Part shown: positions 42,912 to 52,252 of the stretch, piece by piece
How the letters are laid out: each line of letters begins with the position of its first letter
Position numbering within the stretch: the stretch's first letter is position 1
NCBI GenBank assembly: GCA_046518185.1
Contig: JBKGRZ010000003.1
Coordinates: forward strand, 1-64,000
Direction of reading: 5' to 3'
Source of the DNA: Scandinavium vulneris_A
GTDB taxonomy: Bacteria > Pseudomonadota > Gammaproteobacteria > Enterobacterales > Enterobacteriaceae
DNA length: 64,000 bases
The notes under the pieces: model-generated
Databases searched by the model: none
Seen by the model: the letters and a program-made list of their open reading frames with translations, nothing else
What the model was told of the DNA's origin: nothing
Position numbers and translations under genes: made by a program

Positions 42912-42985
42912 AGCCTCTCCCGGTCCGGAAATGCGTGCTCCATGATAAACTATGCCTTTAAACCCATCACATCGCGAGTAAATCT

Positions 42986-43684
42986 ATGAAAATCGGCATT
43001 ATTGGTGCAATGGAAGAAGAAGTGACGCTGCTGCGTGACAAAATCCAGAATCGTCAGACCATCACCGTTGGCGGAAGCGAGATCTACACTGGCCAATTGA
43101 ACGGCGTTGACGTTGCGCTGCTGAAATCAGGGATCGGCAAAGTGGCTGCCGCGATGGGTGCCGCCCTGCTGATTGAACGCTGCAAACCTGACGCCATCAT
43201 CAACACCGGTTCTGCTGGCGGCCTTGCACCATCGCTCAAAGTCGGTGATATCGTGGTATCCGATGAAGCGCGTTATCACGACGCGGACGTCACCGCCTTT
43301 GGCTATGAGTATGGTCAGCTGCCCGGCTGCCCGGCTGGTTTCGCCGCCGACGCCAAACTGATTGAGGCCGCAGAGCGCTGCATCCAACAGCTGAACCTCA
43401 ACGCCGTGCGTGGGCTTATCGTCAGCGGCGATGCGTTCATTAACGGTTCCGTGGGTCTGGCGAAAATCCGTCACAACTTCCCGCAGGCCGTGGCGGTCGA
43501 AATGGAAGCTACGGCGATCGCTCACGTGTGCCACAACTTCAGCGTGCCGTTTGTGGTGGTTCGCGCCATCTCTGACGTCGCCGATCAGCAGTCGCATCTG
43601 AGCTTCGACGAGTTCCTCGCCGTGGCGGCCAAACAGTCCAGCCTGATGGTAGAAACCCTGGTTCAGAACCTGGCGAATGCATAA
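42986..43684 (+). CDS. mtnN: 5'-methylthioadenosine/S-adenosylhomocysteine nucleosidase
   Basis: MtnN (Pfs) removes adenine from methylthioadenosine, S-adenosylhomocysteine and 5'-deoxyadenosine, relieving product inhibition of methyltransferases and radical-SAM enzymes and feeding LuxS/AI-2 production. The 232-residue protein has the catalytic Glu12 in AMEEEV, the substrate-binding Glu in VEMEATA, and Asp in AISDVAD near 197. The last 8 bases overlap the btuF start, as in E. coli, so mtnN-btuF-yadS form one transcript. Confidence 0.97.
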   Translation: MKIGIIGAMEEEVTLLRDKIQNRQTITVGGSEIYTGQLNGVDVALLKSGIGKVAAAMGAALLIERCKPDAIINTGSAGGLAPSLKVGDIVVSDEARYHDADVTAFGYEYGQLPGCPAGFAADAKLIEAAERCIQQLNLNAVRGLIVSGDAFINGSVGLAKIRHNFPQAVAVEMEATAIAHVCHNFSVPFVVVRAISDVADQQSHLSFDEFLAVAAKQSSLMVETLVQNLANA

Positions 43685-44477
43685 GCGTCTGACATCGGGC
43701 CTTTTCGCCCTGCTGTTGTCCCTTCCGGCGTGGCTTCTGGCTGCGCCGAGGGTTATCACCCTTTCCCCCGCCAACACCGAACTCGCGTTTGCCGCAGGCA
43801 TTACGCCAGTCGGCGTGAGCAGCTTTTCCGATTATCCCCCCGAAGCCGCTGGCATCGAACAAATTGCCAGCTGGCAAGGGATGAACCTGGAGCGCATCGT
43901 GGCCCTGAAGCCGGATATCGTTCTGGCCTGGCGGGGTGGAAACGCCGAGCGGCAGGTGAACCAACTGAGCGCATTGGGGATCAAGGTGATGTGGGTGGAG
44001 ACGGGCAGCGTGGAGCACATCGCCAGCACCCTGCAACAGCTGGCGGCCTGGAGTCCGCATCCACAACAGGCTAAACAGGCCGCACAATCGCTGCGAGAGA
44101 GTTTCGCCCAGCTTAAACAACAGTATGCCCACAGCCGTAAAAAAACCGTATTCCTGCAGTTTGGCACTCACCCGCTGTTTACCAGCAATAAAGACTCCAT
44201 TCAGAACGAAATCATTGAGGCCTGTGGCGGCACCAACGTCTTCGCCGACAGTCGCGTACCCTGGCCGCAGGTTAGCCGCGAACAGGTGCTCGCCCGCCAA
44301 CCTCAGGCCATTGTCACCGCCGGAAGCCAGGCCGAGGTATCCAAAATTGAGCAATACTGGCGGGGCCAGCTCAAAATTCCGGTGATTCCCGTCAACAGCG
44401 ACTGGTTTGAACGCGCCTCCCCGCGTATTATCCTCGCCGCGAAACAACTCTGCACCGCCATGGCGCAGGTCAATTAA
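43677..44477 (+). CDS. btuF: vitamin B12-binding periplasmic protein BtuF
   Basis: BtuF carries cobalamin from the outer-membrane receptor BtuB to the BtuCD importer. The 266-residue precursor has a signal peptide (residues 1 to about 22) and the two-lobed helical-backbone fold of class III binding proteins, opening with the typical PRVITLSPANTELAFAAG segment (shortened motif: LSPANTE). The genes btuC and btuD are not nearby, as in E. coli. It overlaps mtnN by 8 bases and yadS follows 14 bases later. Confidence 0.95.
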   Translation: MHKRLTSGLFALLLSLPAWLLAAPRVITLSPANTELAFAAGITPVGVSSFSDYPPEAAGIEQIASWQGMNLERIVALKPDIVLAWRGGNAERQVNQLSALGIKVMWVETGSVEHIASTLQQLAAWSPHPQQAKQAAQSLRESFAQLKQQYAHSRKKTVFLQFGTHPLFTSNKDSIQNEIIEACGGTNVFADSRVPWPQVSREQVLARQPQAIVTAGSQAEVSKIEQYWRGQLKIPVIPVNSDWFERASPRIILAAKQLCTAMAQVN

Positions 44478-44491
44478 CGGGAAACGCATCA

Positions 44492-45115
44492 ATGCTTGTC
44501 TATTGGCTGGATATTGTCGGCACCGCCGTCTTTGCCATTTCCGGTGTCTTGCTGGCGGGAAAATTGCGCATGGACCCTTTTGGCGTGCTGGTTCTCGGCG
44601 TGGTAACAGCGGTCGGGGGCGGGACTATCCGCGATATGGCGCTGGCCAATGGCCCGGTCTTTTGGGTTAAAGATCCCACCGACCTGGTGGTGGCGATGGT
44701 CACCAGCATGTTGACCATTGTGCTGATCCGCCAGCCGCGTCGGCTACCGAAATGGATTTTACCGGTGCTGGATGCGGTCGGGCTGGCGGTATTTGTCGGT
44801 ATCGGCGTCAACAAAGCGTTCCTTGCCGGTAGCGGCCCGCTGGTGGCGGTGTGTATGGGCGTTGTGACCGGAGTCGGCGGGGGTATTATTCGTGACGTAC
44901 TGGCGCGGGAAGTGCCGATGATCCTGCGTACCGAGATTTACGCCACCGCCTGTATTGTTGGCGGCATTGTGCATACCAACGCGCACTACAATTTCGGTAT
45001 GTCGCTGGAGAACTCGGCGATGCTGGGGATGCTGGTGACGCTGGTTATCCGCCTGGCGGCCATTCGTTGGCACTTAAAATTGCCAACCTTTGCGCTGGAC
45101 GAGAGTAGCAGATAG
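44492..45115 (+). CDS. yadS: TRIC-like inner-membrane channel family protein YadS
   Basis: The 207-residue protein belongs to the UPF0126 family, bacterial relatives of TRIC cation channels. It consists of two repeats of about three membrane helices plus a seventh; each repeat carries a Gly-rich turn with (A/G)VGGG(T/I)IRD (near residues 44 and 130), the family hallmark. In E. coli YadS the substrate is not firmly known; some relatives have been tied to glycine uptake. It is the last gene of the mtnN-btuF-yadS series and ends in a strong terminator. Confidence 0.92.
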   Translation: MLVYWLDIVGTAVFAISGVLLAGKLRMDPFGVLVLGVVTAVGGGTIRDMALANGPVFWVKDPTDLVVAMVTSMLTIVLIRQPRRLPKWILPVLDAVGLAVFVGIGVNKAFLAGSGPLVAVCMGVVTGVGGGIIRDVLAREVPMILRTEIYATACIVGGIVHTNAHYNFGMSLENSAMLGMLVTLVIRLAAIRWHLKLPTFALDESSR

Positions 45116-45147
45116 CAAAAAGCCGTGTCGATGACACGGCTTTTTTG
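45115..45147. terminator. bidirectional terminator between yadS and erpA
   Basis: AAAAAGCCGTGT/ACACGGCTTTTTT with a five-base loop lies between the convergent stops of yadS and erpA and works on both strands. Confidence 0.9.
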
Positions 45148-45162
45148 TTTCAACCTCAACGC

Positions 45163-45507
45163 TTAAACGCTGAAGGAAGAACCACACCCGCAGGTGCTCT
45201 TGGCATTCGGGTTGGTCACAATAAAGCGAGATCCTTCCAGACCTTCGGTGTAGTCCACCGAACCGCCAACCAGATATTGCAGACTCATCGGATCAACGAC
45301 CAGGCCGACTCCCTGCTTCTCGATAGTCATATCGCCATCGTTAATCTGATCGTCAAAGGTGAAGCCGTACTGGAAACCGCTGCAACCACCACCGGTGATA
45401 TAGACGCGCAGTTTCAGGTTCGGATTGTCTTCATCCGCAATCAGGTTTTTTACTTTGCTGGCGGCCGCGTCAGTAAACTGCAGGGGCAGCGCTACGTCAT
45501 CACTCAT
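45163..45507 (-). CDS. erpA: iron-sulfur cluster insertion protein ErpA
   Basis: ErpA is an A-type carrier that passes Fe-S clusters to IspG, IspH and respiratory enzymes; it is essential for aerobic growth in E. coli through isoprenoid synthesis. The 114-residue protein keeps the three cluster-binding cysteines Cys42 (GGGCSG), Cys106 and Cys108 (STCGCG). The length equals that of E. coli. It lies alone between yadS and clcA, with its own terminator shared with yadS. Confidence 0.97.
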   Translation of the reverse strand: MSDDVALPLQFTDAAASKVKNLIADEDNPNLKLRVYITGGGCSGFQYGFTFDDQINDGDMTIEKQGVGLVVDPMSLQYLVGGSVDYTEGLEGSRFIVTNPNAKSTCGCGSSFSV

Positions 45508-45584
45508 TTCATACTCCAGTTATGTCGCCCGGCTAAAAGTCTCTCCGGGTCTTTTAAACATTATCCAATACCTGACTAAATCGT

Positions 45585-47003
45585 TCAAGTATTCTCCCCG
45601 GCGGGCTGCTTCTCTTTCTCGGCCATTTCGGCTTCCTGTTTCGCCAGGGTGCGGGTCAAAATGGAGGAATACAACGGCTTGCCGCCCAGGAACTGAGCTA
45701 ATAGTGTTGCGCCAAGACAGGTAATAATCATTGGCAAAATGAGCTGATAATTATCGGTCATTTCCAAAACCAGTACGATCCCCGTGAGTGGCGCACGGAC
45801 TGACGCCGCAAACAGCGCGCCCATCCCGGCAATCGCAAAGGTGCCCGGTTCCAGATGGTAATTCGGGAACCACGCCACGGCGGCCATCCCGAAGGCGGTG
45901 CCGAGCAGCGTACCGAGCGCCAGCATTGGGGCAAAAATCCCGCCCGGTGCGCCAGAGCCAAAGCACAACAGCGTCGTCACCACCCGGGCAATAAAGATAA
46001 ACATCAGCAGGCCGACGGTGTAATTCCCCGCCGCCGCGATAGGGATCAGGTTAAACCCGCCGCCCGCTGCTTCCGGCTCGATAAGTCCGAGAATGCCGCA
46101 AATCCCGCCGAGCAAACCGCCAATCAGCACCCACTTTTTAAGATCACCACCGTGAAAACGCTGGAACATATCCTGGGTACGCAGCACCAGGTTATTAAAC
46201 AGTGGCCCGACGCAGCCGAAAATCATGCCCAACACCAGGTACAGCCACAGCGTATTGACCGGGGCATTGGCGAGTTTGCCCACCTCAATCACCGCCGTTT
46301 CGCCGTTGAAAATGCGGAACACCACGCTGGACATAATAACGCCGATGAACACGGCCTTAATTGAAATCAGGTTGTATCTGAACTGCGGGCGCATCTCTTC
46401 GATGATAAACAGGATACCCGCCAGCGGCGCATTAAAGGCCGCCGCCAGACCCGCCGCCGCACCGGTCGCCAGCAGTGAGTGGCGTGCTTCGGCGGTGCGC
46501 AGACGGAAGATGTCGAGCACCATGCGCCCGATATTGCCGCCGAGCTGAACGGTCGGGCCTTCACGCCCTAACACCATACCCGCCCCCAGGGTGCCCATCC
46601 CACCGATGAATTTCACCGGGATAACGCGCCACCAGCGAACCGGACGCAGCTCTTCCAGCGCGCCTTCGATTTCAGGAATGCCCGATCCTCCCGCTTCCGG
46701 CGCGAAACGGCGCACCAGATAATAGCCGACCATCGCCAGCAATCCCGAGAAGATAAAGGCCAGCGGCCAGACTAAAAACCAGTGATCCGCCACCTGTGCC
46801 AGGGAGCCAATACGCACATGCTGCACCCAGTTGACGGCTTTCTCGAACGCGACACCCACCAGCCCGGCCAGCGTACCGACCACGGCGGCCATCAAGAGAA
46901 TGAGTAACGGTGTTTTATCCCTGCGAACTAAACGACGCACCGCTTCCCCGCGGCGCAAACGAACAAATTGCTGTGATTCAAAAGAGGGCGTTTCTGCTTT
47001 CAT
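45585..47003 (-). CDS. clcA: H+/Cl- exchange transporter ClcA
   Basis: ClcA exchanges two chloride for one proton across the inner membrane and supports extreme acid resistance by acting as an electrical shunt for the decarboxylase systems; note ldcC in the same region. The 472-residue protein has the CLC selectivity motifs GSGIPE (around 107) and GREGP with gating Glu148, the proton glutamate in IIEEMRPQF (about 203) and the GAPGGIFAP stretch. The ATG at 47003 gives the family N-terminus MKAETPS; the longer reading to 47183 runs into the hemL leader and is rejected. Confidence 0.96.
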   Translation of the reverse strand: MKAETPSFESQQFVRLRRGEAVRRLVRRDKTPLLILLMAAVVGTLAGLVGVAFEKAVNWVQHVRIGSLAQVADHWFLVWPLAFIFSGLLAMVGYYLVRRFAPEAGGSGIPEIEGALEELRPVRWWRVIPVKFIGGMGTLGAGMVLGREGPTVQLGGNIGRMVLDIFRLRTAEARHSLLATGAAAGLAAAFNAPLAGILFIIEEMRPQFRYNLISIKAVFIGVIMSSVVFRIFNGETAVIEVGKLANAPVNTLWLYLVLGMIFGCVGPLFNNLVLRTQDMFQRFHGGDLKKWVLIGGLLGGICGILGLIEPEAAGGGFNLIPIAAAGNYTVGLLMFIFIARVVTTLLCFGSGAPGGIFAPMLALGTLLGTAFGMAAVAWFPNYHLEPGTFAIAGMGALFAASVRAPLTGIVLVLEMTDNYQLILPMIITCLGATLLAQFLGGKPLYSSILTRTLAKQEAEMAEKEKQPAGENT

Positions 47004-47182
47004 GACATTATCATTTGTTGCCAGGATGAATTGCAGACTGCATTGTAGCCACCTGCTGGCGACCCGTCGCCTAAAAATTCCTGCATTATTACATTGTTTC
47101 AATTGGGCAAAACTTTCATAACCTTCGGGGAATAACTTAGAATAGTCCGCTAACATGCTTTCAACGAACCAGGAACCTGGCA

Positions 47183-48463
47183 ATGAGTAAATCTGAGAAT
47201 CTGTACAGCGCGGCCCGCGAACTGATCCCCGGCGGCGTTAACTCCCCGGTACGCGCCTTTACCGGCGTCGGCGGGACCCCGCTGTTTGTTGAACGTGCCG
47301 ACGGCGCGTATCTGTACGATGTAGACGGTAAGGCCTACATTGATTACGTCGGTTCCTGGGGCCCGATGGTACTGGGGCACAATCATCCTGCGATTCGTAA
47401 CGCGGTGATTGAAGCGGCGTCTCGCGGTCTGAGCTTCGGCGCACCGACCGAAATGGAAGTCAAAATGGCGGAACTGGTCACTGAACTGGTTCCAACCATG
47501 GACATGGTACGAATGGTGAACTCCGGCACCGAAGCCACCATGAGCGCCATTCGCCTGGCGCGCGGCTTCACTGGCCGTGACAAAATTATCAAATTCGAAG
47601 GCTGTTATCACGGCCACGCCGACTGCCTGCTGGTGAAAGCCGGTTCCGGGGCGCTGACCCTCGGCCAGCCGAACTCCCCAGGCGTTCCGGCAGATTTCGC
47701 AAAACACACCCTGACCTGCACCTATAACGATCTGGCCTCCGTGCGTGCGGCCTTCGAGCAATACCCGCAGGATATCGCCTGTATCATCGTCGAACCGGTG
47801 GCAGGCAACATGAACTGCATTCCACCGCAGCCGGACTTCCTGCCGGGCCTGCGCGCGCTGTGCGACGAATTTGGTGCGCTGTTTATCATTGACGAAGTGA
47901 TGACCGGCTTCCGCGTGGCGCTGGCGGGCGCACAGGATTACTACAACGTGGTGCCTGACCTGACCTGCCTGGGCAAAATCATCGGCGGAGGTATGCCGGT
48001 GGGCGCATTCGGTGGTCGTCGCGAGGTAATGGACGCGCTGGCCCCGACCGGCCCGGTGTATCAGGCCGGGACACTGTCCGGGAACCCGATTGCGATGGCA
48101 GCCGGATTTGCCTGTCTGACCGAAGTCGCTCAGCCTGGGGTGCATGAGACCCTGACCAGCCTGACCAACCAGTTGGCTGATGGCCTGCTGCGTGCTGCGC
48201 GTGAAACCGGCGTGCCGCTGGTAGTGAATAACGTGGGCGGGATGTTCGGGATTTTCTTCACCGACGCCAAAACCGTGACCTGCTATCAGGACGTGGTGAA
48301 ATGCGACGTGGAACGCTTCAAGAAATTCTTCCATTTGATGCTGGAAGAAGGCGTTTATCTGGCTCCGTCGGCGTTCGAAGCGGGCTTCATGTCCGTGGCG
48401 CATACCGAGCAGGACATCAACAACACCATTGATGCCGCGCGTAAGGTGTTTGCAAAACTGTAA
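47183..48463 (+). CDS. hemL: glutamate-1-semialdehyde 2,1-aminomutase
   Basis: HemL converts glutamate-1-semialdehyde into 5-aminolevulinate in the C5 pathway of haem synthesis. The 426-residue PLP enzyme has the aminotransferase III fold; the PLP lysine is in CLGKIIGGGMPVG (Lys265 by alignment), and the conserved NSGTEA (about 113-118) and TLSGNP motifs are present. It is transcribed alone, divergent from clcA and convergent with fhuB. A REP-like palindrome follows the stop. Confidence 0.97.
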   Translation: MSKSENLYSAARELIPGGVNSPVRAFTGVGGTPLFVERADGAYLYDVDGKAYIDYVGSWGPMVLGHNHPAIRNAVIEAASRGLSFGAPTEMEVKMAELVTELVPTMDMVRMVNSGTEATMSAIRLARGFTGRDKIIKFEGCYHGHADCLLVKAGSGALTLGQPNSPGVPADFAKHTLTCTYNDLASVRAAFEQYPQDIACIIVEPVAGNMNCIPPQPDFLPGLRALCDEFGALFIIDEVMTGFRVALAGAQDYYNVVPDLTCLGKIIGGGMPVGAFGGRREVMDALAPTGPVYQAGTLSGNPIAMAAGFACLTEVAQPGVHETLTSLTNQLADGLLRAARETGVPLVVNNVGGMFGIFFTDAKTVTCYQDVVKCDVERFKKFFHLMLEEGVYLAPSAFEAGFMSVAHTEQDINNTIDAARKVFAKL

Positions 48464-48468
48464 AGTCG

Positions 48469-48520
48469 ATGCCGGGCGGCGCTACGCTTGCCCGGCCTAC
48501 TATCGTCGCCCCGATAAGCA
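48469..48520. repeat. REP/BIME-like palindromic element
   Basis: GATGCCGGGCGGCGCTACGC...CCCGGCCTAC resembles the repetitive extragenic palindromes of enterobacteria: a GCCGGGC/GCCCGGC stem at 48471-48497, then a GATAAGC...GCGCC tail like a second degenerate unit. It lies between the convergent ends of hemL and fhuB, the usual place for REPs. Confidence 0.7.
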
Positions 48521-48538
48521 AAGCGCCTCCAGGGAAGA

Positions 48539-50521
48539 TTACCGACTCTGTTTTCTCAGCAGATAGATAAAGTACGGCGCACCGATAAACGTCGACAGCA
48601 ACCCGGCCGGGATCTGGTACGGGAACAGAATCATCCTTCCGCACCAGTCGGCAAACACCAGCAAAATCCCCCCCACCAGTGCAGACAGGATCATGTGCGG
48701 CATCGTCCGGCGGAAGCCCATCATTCGCGCGATATGCGGGGCCATCAGACCGACAAAGCTCAACGGACCAATGGTCATCGTCGCCGTTGCCGTCAGGCTG
48801 GCGGCCAGCAGCAACAATGCCACGCGCGTCGGCGTGAGCGCCAGACCGACCGCACGCGCGGTGTCACCGCCCAGCGGCAGAATAGTCAGCCAGCGACGGC
48901 ACAACGGGGTCAGCGCAAACAGGCCCCCCATCACCAGCCCGGTGTACAGCACCTGCTGATATGACGCGTTATAGGTCGAGCCAGATATCCAGGTCAGGAT
49001 CTGCGCCATGCGGGGATCGCCGCTGGCCTGTAACATGGTCAGCAGCATGGTGAAGGCGGTACTGAGCGCCATCCCGGCTAACAGCATCCGGTGCGGGGAG
49101 AATCCCCCGCGTCCGGAGGCAATCAGAATGATCATCAGGGTCGCGGCCGCCCCCAGACTGCCCGCAGGCAATAGCCAGCCAAAGGCATTGCCCGGTACGA
49201 AGAACAGCATCAGCACCACGCCGAATGCCGCCCCGGACGAAATCCCCAGCACTTCCGGGCTCGCCATCGGGTTGCCGGTCAGGCGCTGAATAATACACCC
49301 CGCCACCGCCAGCATCATCCCGGCGACCAACGCCGCCAGAATGCGGGGCGCACGCCATTCCATCAGCGCACTGAGTAAATCGCCACTCGCCCAGTGCCAA
49401 CCGTGCGCATCGCGCCCCAACGAAAGCGCGGCCAGCATCCCCAACAGCAGCAGCGCCAGACCGCCGAGTGACCAGGCCAGCACCCGCTGACGTTCAAGCG
49501 CCACGCGATCGCCCGCATCCATCGCCGGGGCGCTGATACTGCGCAGACGCGGCAGCAGCCACAGCAGCAGCGGCGCACCAATCAGTGCGGTCATGGAGCC
49601 GGTGGAGACTTCCATCCACACCTGAGACAGCCACACAATCAGCTGGTCAGATAGCCAAAGGATCAGCGCTCCAATCAGTGGGGCCAGCATCAGACGGGAG
49701 AGCAGACGACGCGCGCCGAGCATTTTCGCCAGCAGCGGCGCGAACAGGCCGATAAAGCCGATAATCCCCACCGCATTGACCAGCAGCGCGCTTATCACAA
49801 TCGCCAGCGTCAGCGCCCCGAGACGGGCCAGCGACAGTGCCAGGCCAAGGTTGCGCGCCACGCCGTCGTCCAGCCCCATCAGGGTTAACGGACGCAGCAA
49901 CAACAGCGTTAACATCACGCCGCCGAGCAGCTGCGGCCACAGCTTTTGCACCACGCTCCAGTCGGTTTGCGTCAGCGTCCCGGTGCTCCACAGGAACATG
50001 CTTTGTAGCTGATCGTGATGGAAGATGACCAGTAGCTGATTCACCGCGCCGCAGTACATACTCACCACCAGCCCGGCGAGGATCAGCGTCACCGGGGAGA
50101 GACGTTTGCCCCACGAGACGCCAAACACCAGCGCACCCACCACGCATGCGCCGACCAGCGCGGCAAACTGCGTGGTAAATACGCCGGGCAACGCCCACAG
50201 GGTGGTGATGGTAATCCCAAGCTGCGCCCCGGTCGCTACGCCCAGCGTGGTCGGTTCGGCCAACGGATTGCGCAACACCTGCTGGAACAGTACCCCGACC
50301 AGCCCAAGACCGGCGCCCACCAGCAGCGAAACCACCAGCCGGGGCAGCAAGCTGTAGTGAAACAGCATCTGGCGAATGCTGTCGACGTTCGGCTGCCAGA
50401 GCGCTTCCTGCCACTGGGCACGCGGCAGCGCCACGTTGAAGTTGTGCCAGCTCAGCCACGCCGAGGCGATAAACAACAGCAGAAGCAGTACTGCCGGGAA
50501 ACGGGCCAAACGCTGACTCAT
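48539..50521 (-). CDS. fhuB: iron(III)-hydroxamate ABC transporter permease FhuB
   Basis: FhuB is the inner-membrane channel for ferrichrome and other hydroxamate siderophores. The 660-residue protein is a natural tandem duplication: two halves of about 330 residues, each like a BtuC-type permease with around ten helices, and each with a GIIGFIGLFAP- or GPLSFVGLMAPH-type loop that contacts FhuC. It overlaps the fhuD end by four bases. It is the last gene of fhuACDB. Confidence 0.96.
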   Translation of the reverse strand: MSQRLARFPAVLLLLLFIASAWLSWHNFNVALPRAQWQEALWQPNVDSIRQMLFHYSLLPRLVVSLLVGAGLGLVGVLFQQVLRNPLAEPTTLGVATGAQLGITITTLWALPGVFTTQFAALVGACVVGALVFGVSWGKRLSPVTLILAGLVVSMYCGAVNQLLVIFHHDQLQSMFLWSTGTLTQTDWSVVQKLWPQLLGGVMLTLLLLRPLTLMGLDDGVARNLGLALSLARLGALTLAIVISALLVNAVGIIGFIGLFAPLLAKMLGARRLLSRLMLAPLIGALILWLSDQLIVWLSQVWMEVSTGSMTALIGAPLLLWLLPRLRSISAPAMDAGDRVALERQRVLAWSLGGLALLLLGMLAALSLGRDAHGWHWASGDLLSALMEWRAPRILAALVAGMMLAVAGCIIQRLTGNPMASPEVLGISSGAAFGVVLMLFFVPGNAFGWLLPAGSLGAAATLMIILIASGRGGFSPHRMLLAGMALSTAFTMLLTMLQASGDPRMAQILTWISGSTYNASYQQVLYTGLVMGGLFALTPLCRRWLTILPLGGDTARAVGLALTPTRVALLLLAASLTATATMTIGPLSFVGLMAPHIARMMGFRRTMPHMILSALVGGILLVFADWCGRMILFPYQIPAGLLSTFIGAPYFIYLLRKQSR

Positions 50522-51411
50522 GCCTTGCCTCCCAGCGCATTATCCAGAATGCGGATAAAATTCATCACCGATAGCGTCGCGCCGTAGAACCACACCGCCG
50601 GCACGCGCTGGAATCGCTTCTGACGCACAAACGGCATCGCCTGCCACAGCGGCGTGGCGATCAGTTTCTGCATCTCAGTCTCATTGCCGTGATCGAAGCA
50701 GATAACGTCCACGTCTTTAAACTCGCCGAGTCGGTCGATGCCGACCACCTGACTACCCCAGAAGTTGGTATCACCCTGCCAGGCGTTGACGATGCCGTAG
50801 TCATCAAGGATTTGCTGGAACAGGCAGTTCGGGCCGAAGACCAGCACATGCCGCGCGTCGAGCAGCGTAATCATCAGCAGCGGCCGAGCGCCACGGGCGG
50901 CAAAACGCGGTTTATGCTGCGCCACGAACTCATCAAAATGATTGAGATGCGCCTGCGCCTGCTGTTCACGACCCAGCAATTGGCCCATTTCCACCAGTGA
51001 CTGGCGCGCATTAGCCAGCGGATTTTTGCCGTCGCTGAAATTAAAACCGCGCCCCGGGGCGATACGCGCCAGCTTATCCGCCGACGGGCCGTAGCCTGCC
51101 GACCACACCATGTACGACGGCTTCATTTCTGTCAGCAGTTCGAGGTTCGGTTCGGTGCGCAGGCCAACATCAATCACCGACGCAGGCAGTGCGGGCTCGT
51201 TGACCCACAGCGTGTAGTTGGGAATGTCAGCGACACCATAAGGCGTAATGCCCAGCGCCAGCAGCAGCTCGACCGGCAGCCATTCGAGGGCCACGATGCG
51301 GGTCAAATCTACCGTCGCGGCACGCGCGCTGTTCATCTGCCAAAGCAGAGGTGACAACGCCATCGCCGTCAGTAAACGACGACGGCTGATCGGGAGAGAG
51401 TCATTCATCAA
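50518..51411 (-). CDS. fhuD: ferrichrome-binding periplasmic protein FhuD
   Basis: FhuD takes hydroxamate siderophores from FhuA to the FhuB channel. The 297-residue precursor has a twin-arginine signal (SRRRLLTAM near residues 9-17, cleaved after about residue 30), so it is exported folded through Tat. The mature protein is a class III binding protein. It overlaps both neighbours: ATGA with fhuB and with fhuC, so fhuC-fhuD-fhuB are translationally coupled. Confidence 0.96.
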   Translation of the reverse strand: MMNDSLPISRRRLLTAMALSPLLWQMNSARAATVDLTRIVALEWLPVELLLALGITPYGVADIPNYTLWVNEPALPASVIDVGLRTEPNLELLTEMKPSYMVWSAGYGPSADKLARIAPGRGFNFSDGKNPLANARQSLVEMGQLLGREQQAQAHLNHFDEFVAQHKPRFAARGARPLLMITLLDARHVLVFGPNCLFQQILDDYGIVNAWQGDTNFWGSQVVGIDRLGEFKDVDVICFDHGNETEMQKLIATPLWQAMPFVRQKRFQRVPAVWFYGATLSVMNFIRILDNALGGKA

Positions 51412-52205
51412 TAGACAAAGCTTACCGGCGCGGCGCCTGCAGGATGCGGCAGGATCCCCATCGGAATTCCGTAAATGTGTTCCAGCGTGTCGCTGCGCAT
51501 CAGCGTTTCTGGCGTGCCCTGGGCAATCATTTCGCCCCCACGCAGCGCCACCAGATAATCGCAGTAGCGTGCCGCCATGTTGATGTCGTGCAGCACGGCG
51601 ATCACCGTCAGGCCACGCTGTTGGCTCAGACGATGGACCAGCGCCAGGACGTCAACCTGATGCGCAATATCCAGCGCCGAGGTCGGTTCATCCAGCAGCA
51701 GACATCGGCTGTCCTGCGCCACCAGCATTGCGATCCACGCGCGCTGACGTTCGCCACCGGAGAGGCTGTCCACTAGGCGGTGAGCCAGCGGTTTGAGGCC
51801 GACCAGCGCAATCGCGTCTTCCACTTTCTCACGGTCTGCGGCGCCAAAACGCCCCAGCGCACCGTGCCATGGATAGCGACCTATCGCCACCAGTTCGCGC
51901 ACCGTCATCCCTTCTGCCTGCGGCAACTGCTGCGGCAGATACGCCACCTTACGCGCGAAGGCCTTGCTGTTCCAGCTGTCCAGCGGTTGTCCATCCAGCA
52001 GAATATCGCCTTCCGAAGGCGACTGGTGACGGCCCAACATTTTTAGCAGCGTGGATTTTCCCGAACCGTTATGGCCGATCAGGCCAGTGACTTTGCCCGG
52101 AGGAAAGGTCAGCGAAAGCGGGTGCAGCAGCGTACGGCCTGGCACACGGAAGGTTACCTCGTTCAGGGCGAACGTGGTGTCGGAAACGGCGGTATTTTCC
52201 TGCAT
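51408..52205 (-). CDS. fhuC: iron(III)-hydroxamate ABC transporter ATP-binding protein FhuC
   Basis: FhuC powers hydroxamate siderophore import. From the ATG at 52205 it has 265 residues: Walker A GHNGSGKST (around 45), signature LSGGERQR, Walker B CLLLDEPTSALD and the H-loop VLHDINMA. That start gives the E. coli length and N-terminus MQENT; the longer reading to 52307 would overlap the fhuA 3' end. It follows fhuA by 47 bases and overlaps fhuD by four. Confidence 0.96.
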   Translation of the reverse strand: MQENTAVSDTTFALNEVTFRVPGRTLLHPLSLTFPPGKVTGLIGHNGSGKSTLLKMLGRHQSPSEGDILLDGQPLDSWNSKAFARKVAYLPQQLPQAEGMTVRELVAIGRYPWHGALGRFGAADREKVEDAIALVGLKPLAHRLVDSLSGGERQRAWIAMLVAQDSRCLLLDEPTSALDIAHQVDVLALVHRLSQQRGLTVIAVLHDINMAARYCDYLVALRGGEMIAQGTPETLMRSDTLEHIYGIPMGILPHPAGAAPVSFVY

Positions 52206-52252
52206 AGCGACCAACGTGTAAAAAGGCGCGGAAAACCGCGCCTGAAAGAGAG

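Noticed and set aside
47150..48403. 417-codon minus-strand frame opposite hemL
   Set aside because: His- and Arg-rich shadow of hemL; spans its whole coding region and ends in its leader.
49647..50540. 297-codon minus-strand frame inside fhuB
   Set aside because: Out-of-frame copy of the fhuB strand; the fhuB frame has clear permease helices and family motifs.
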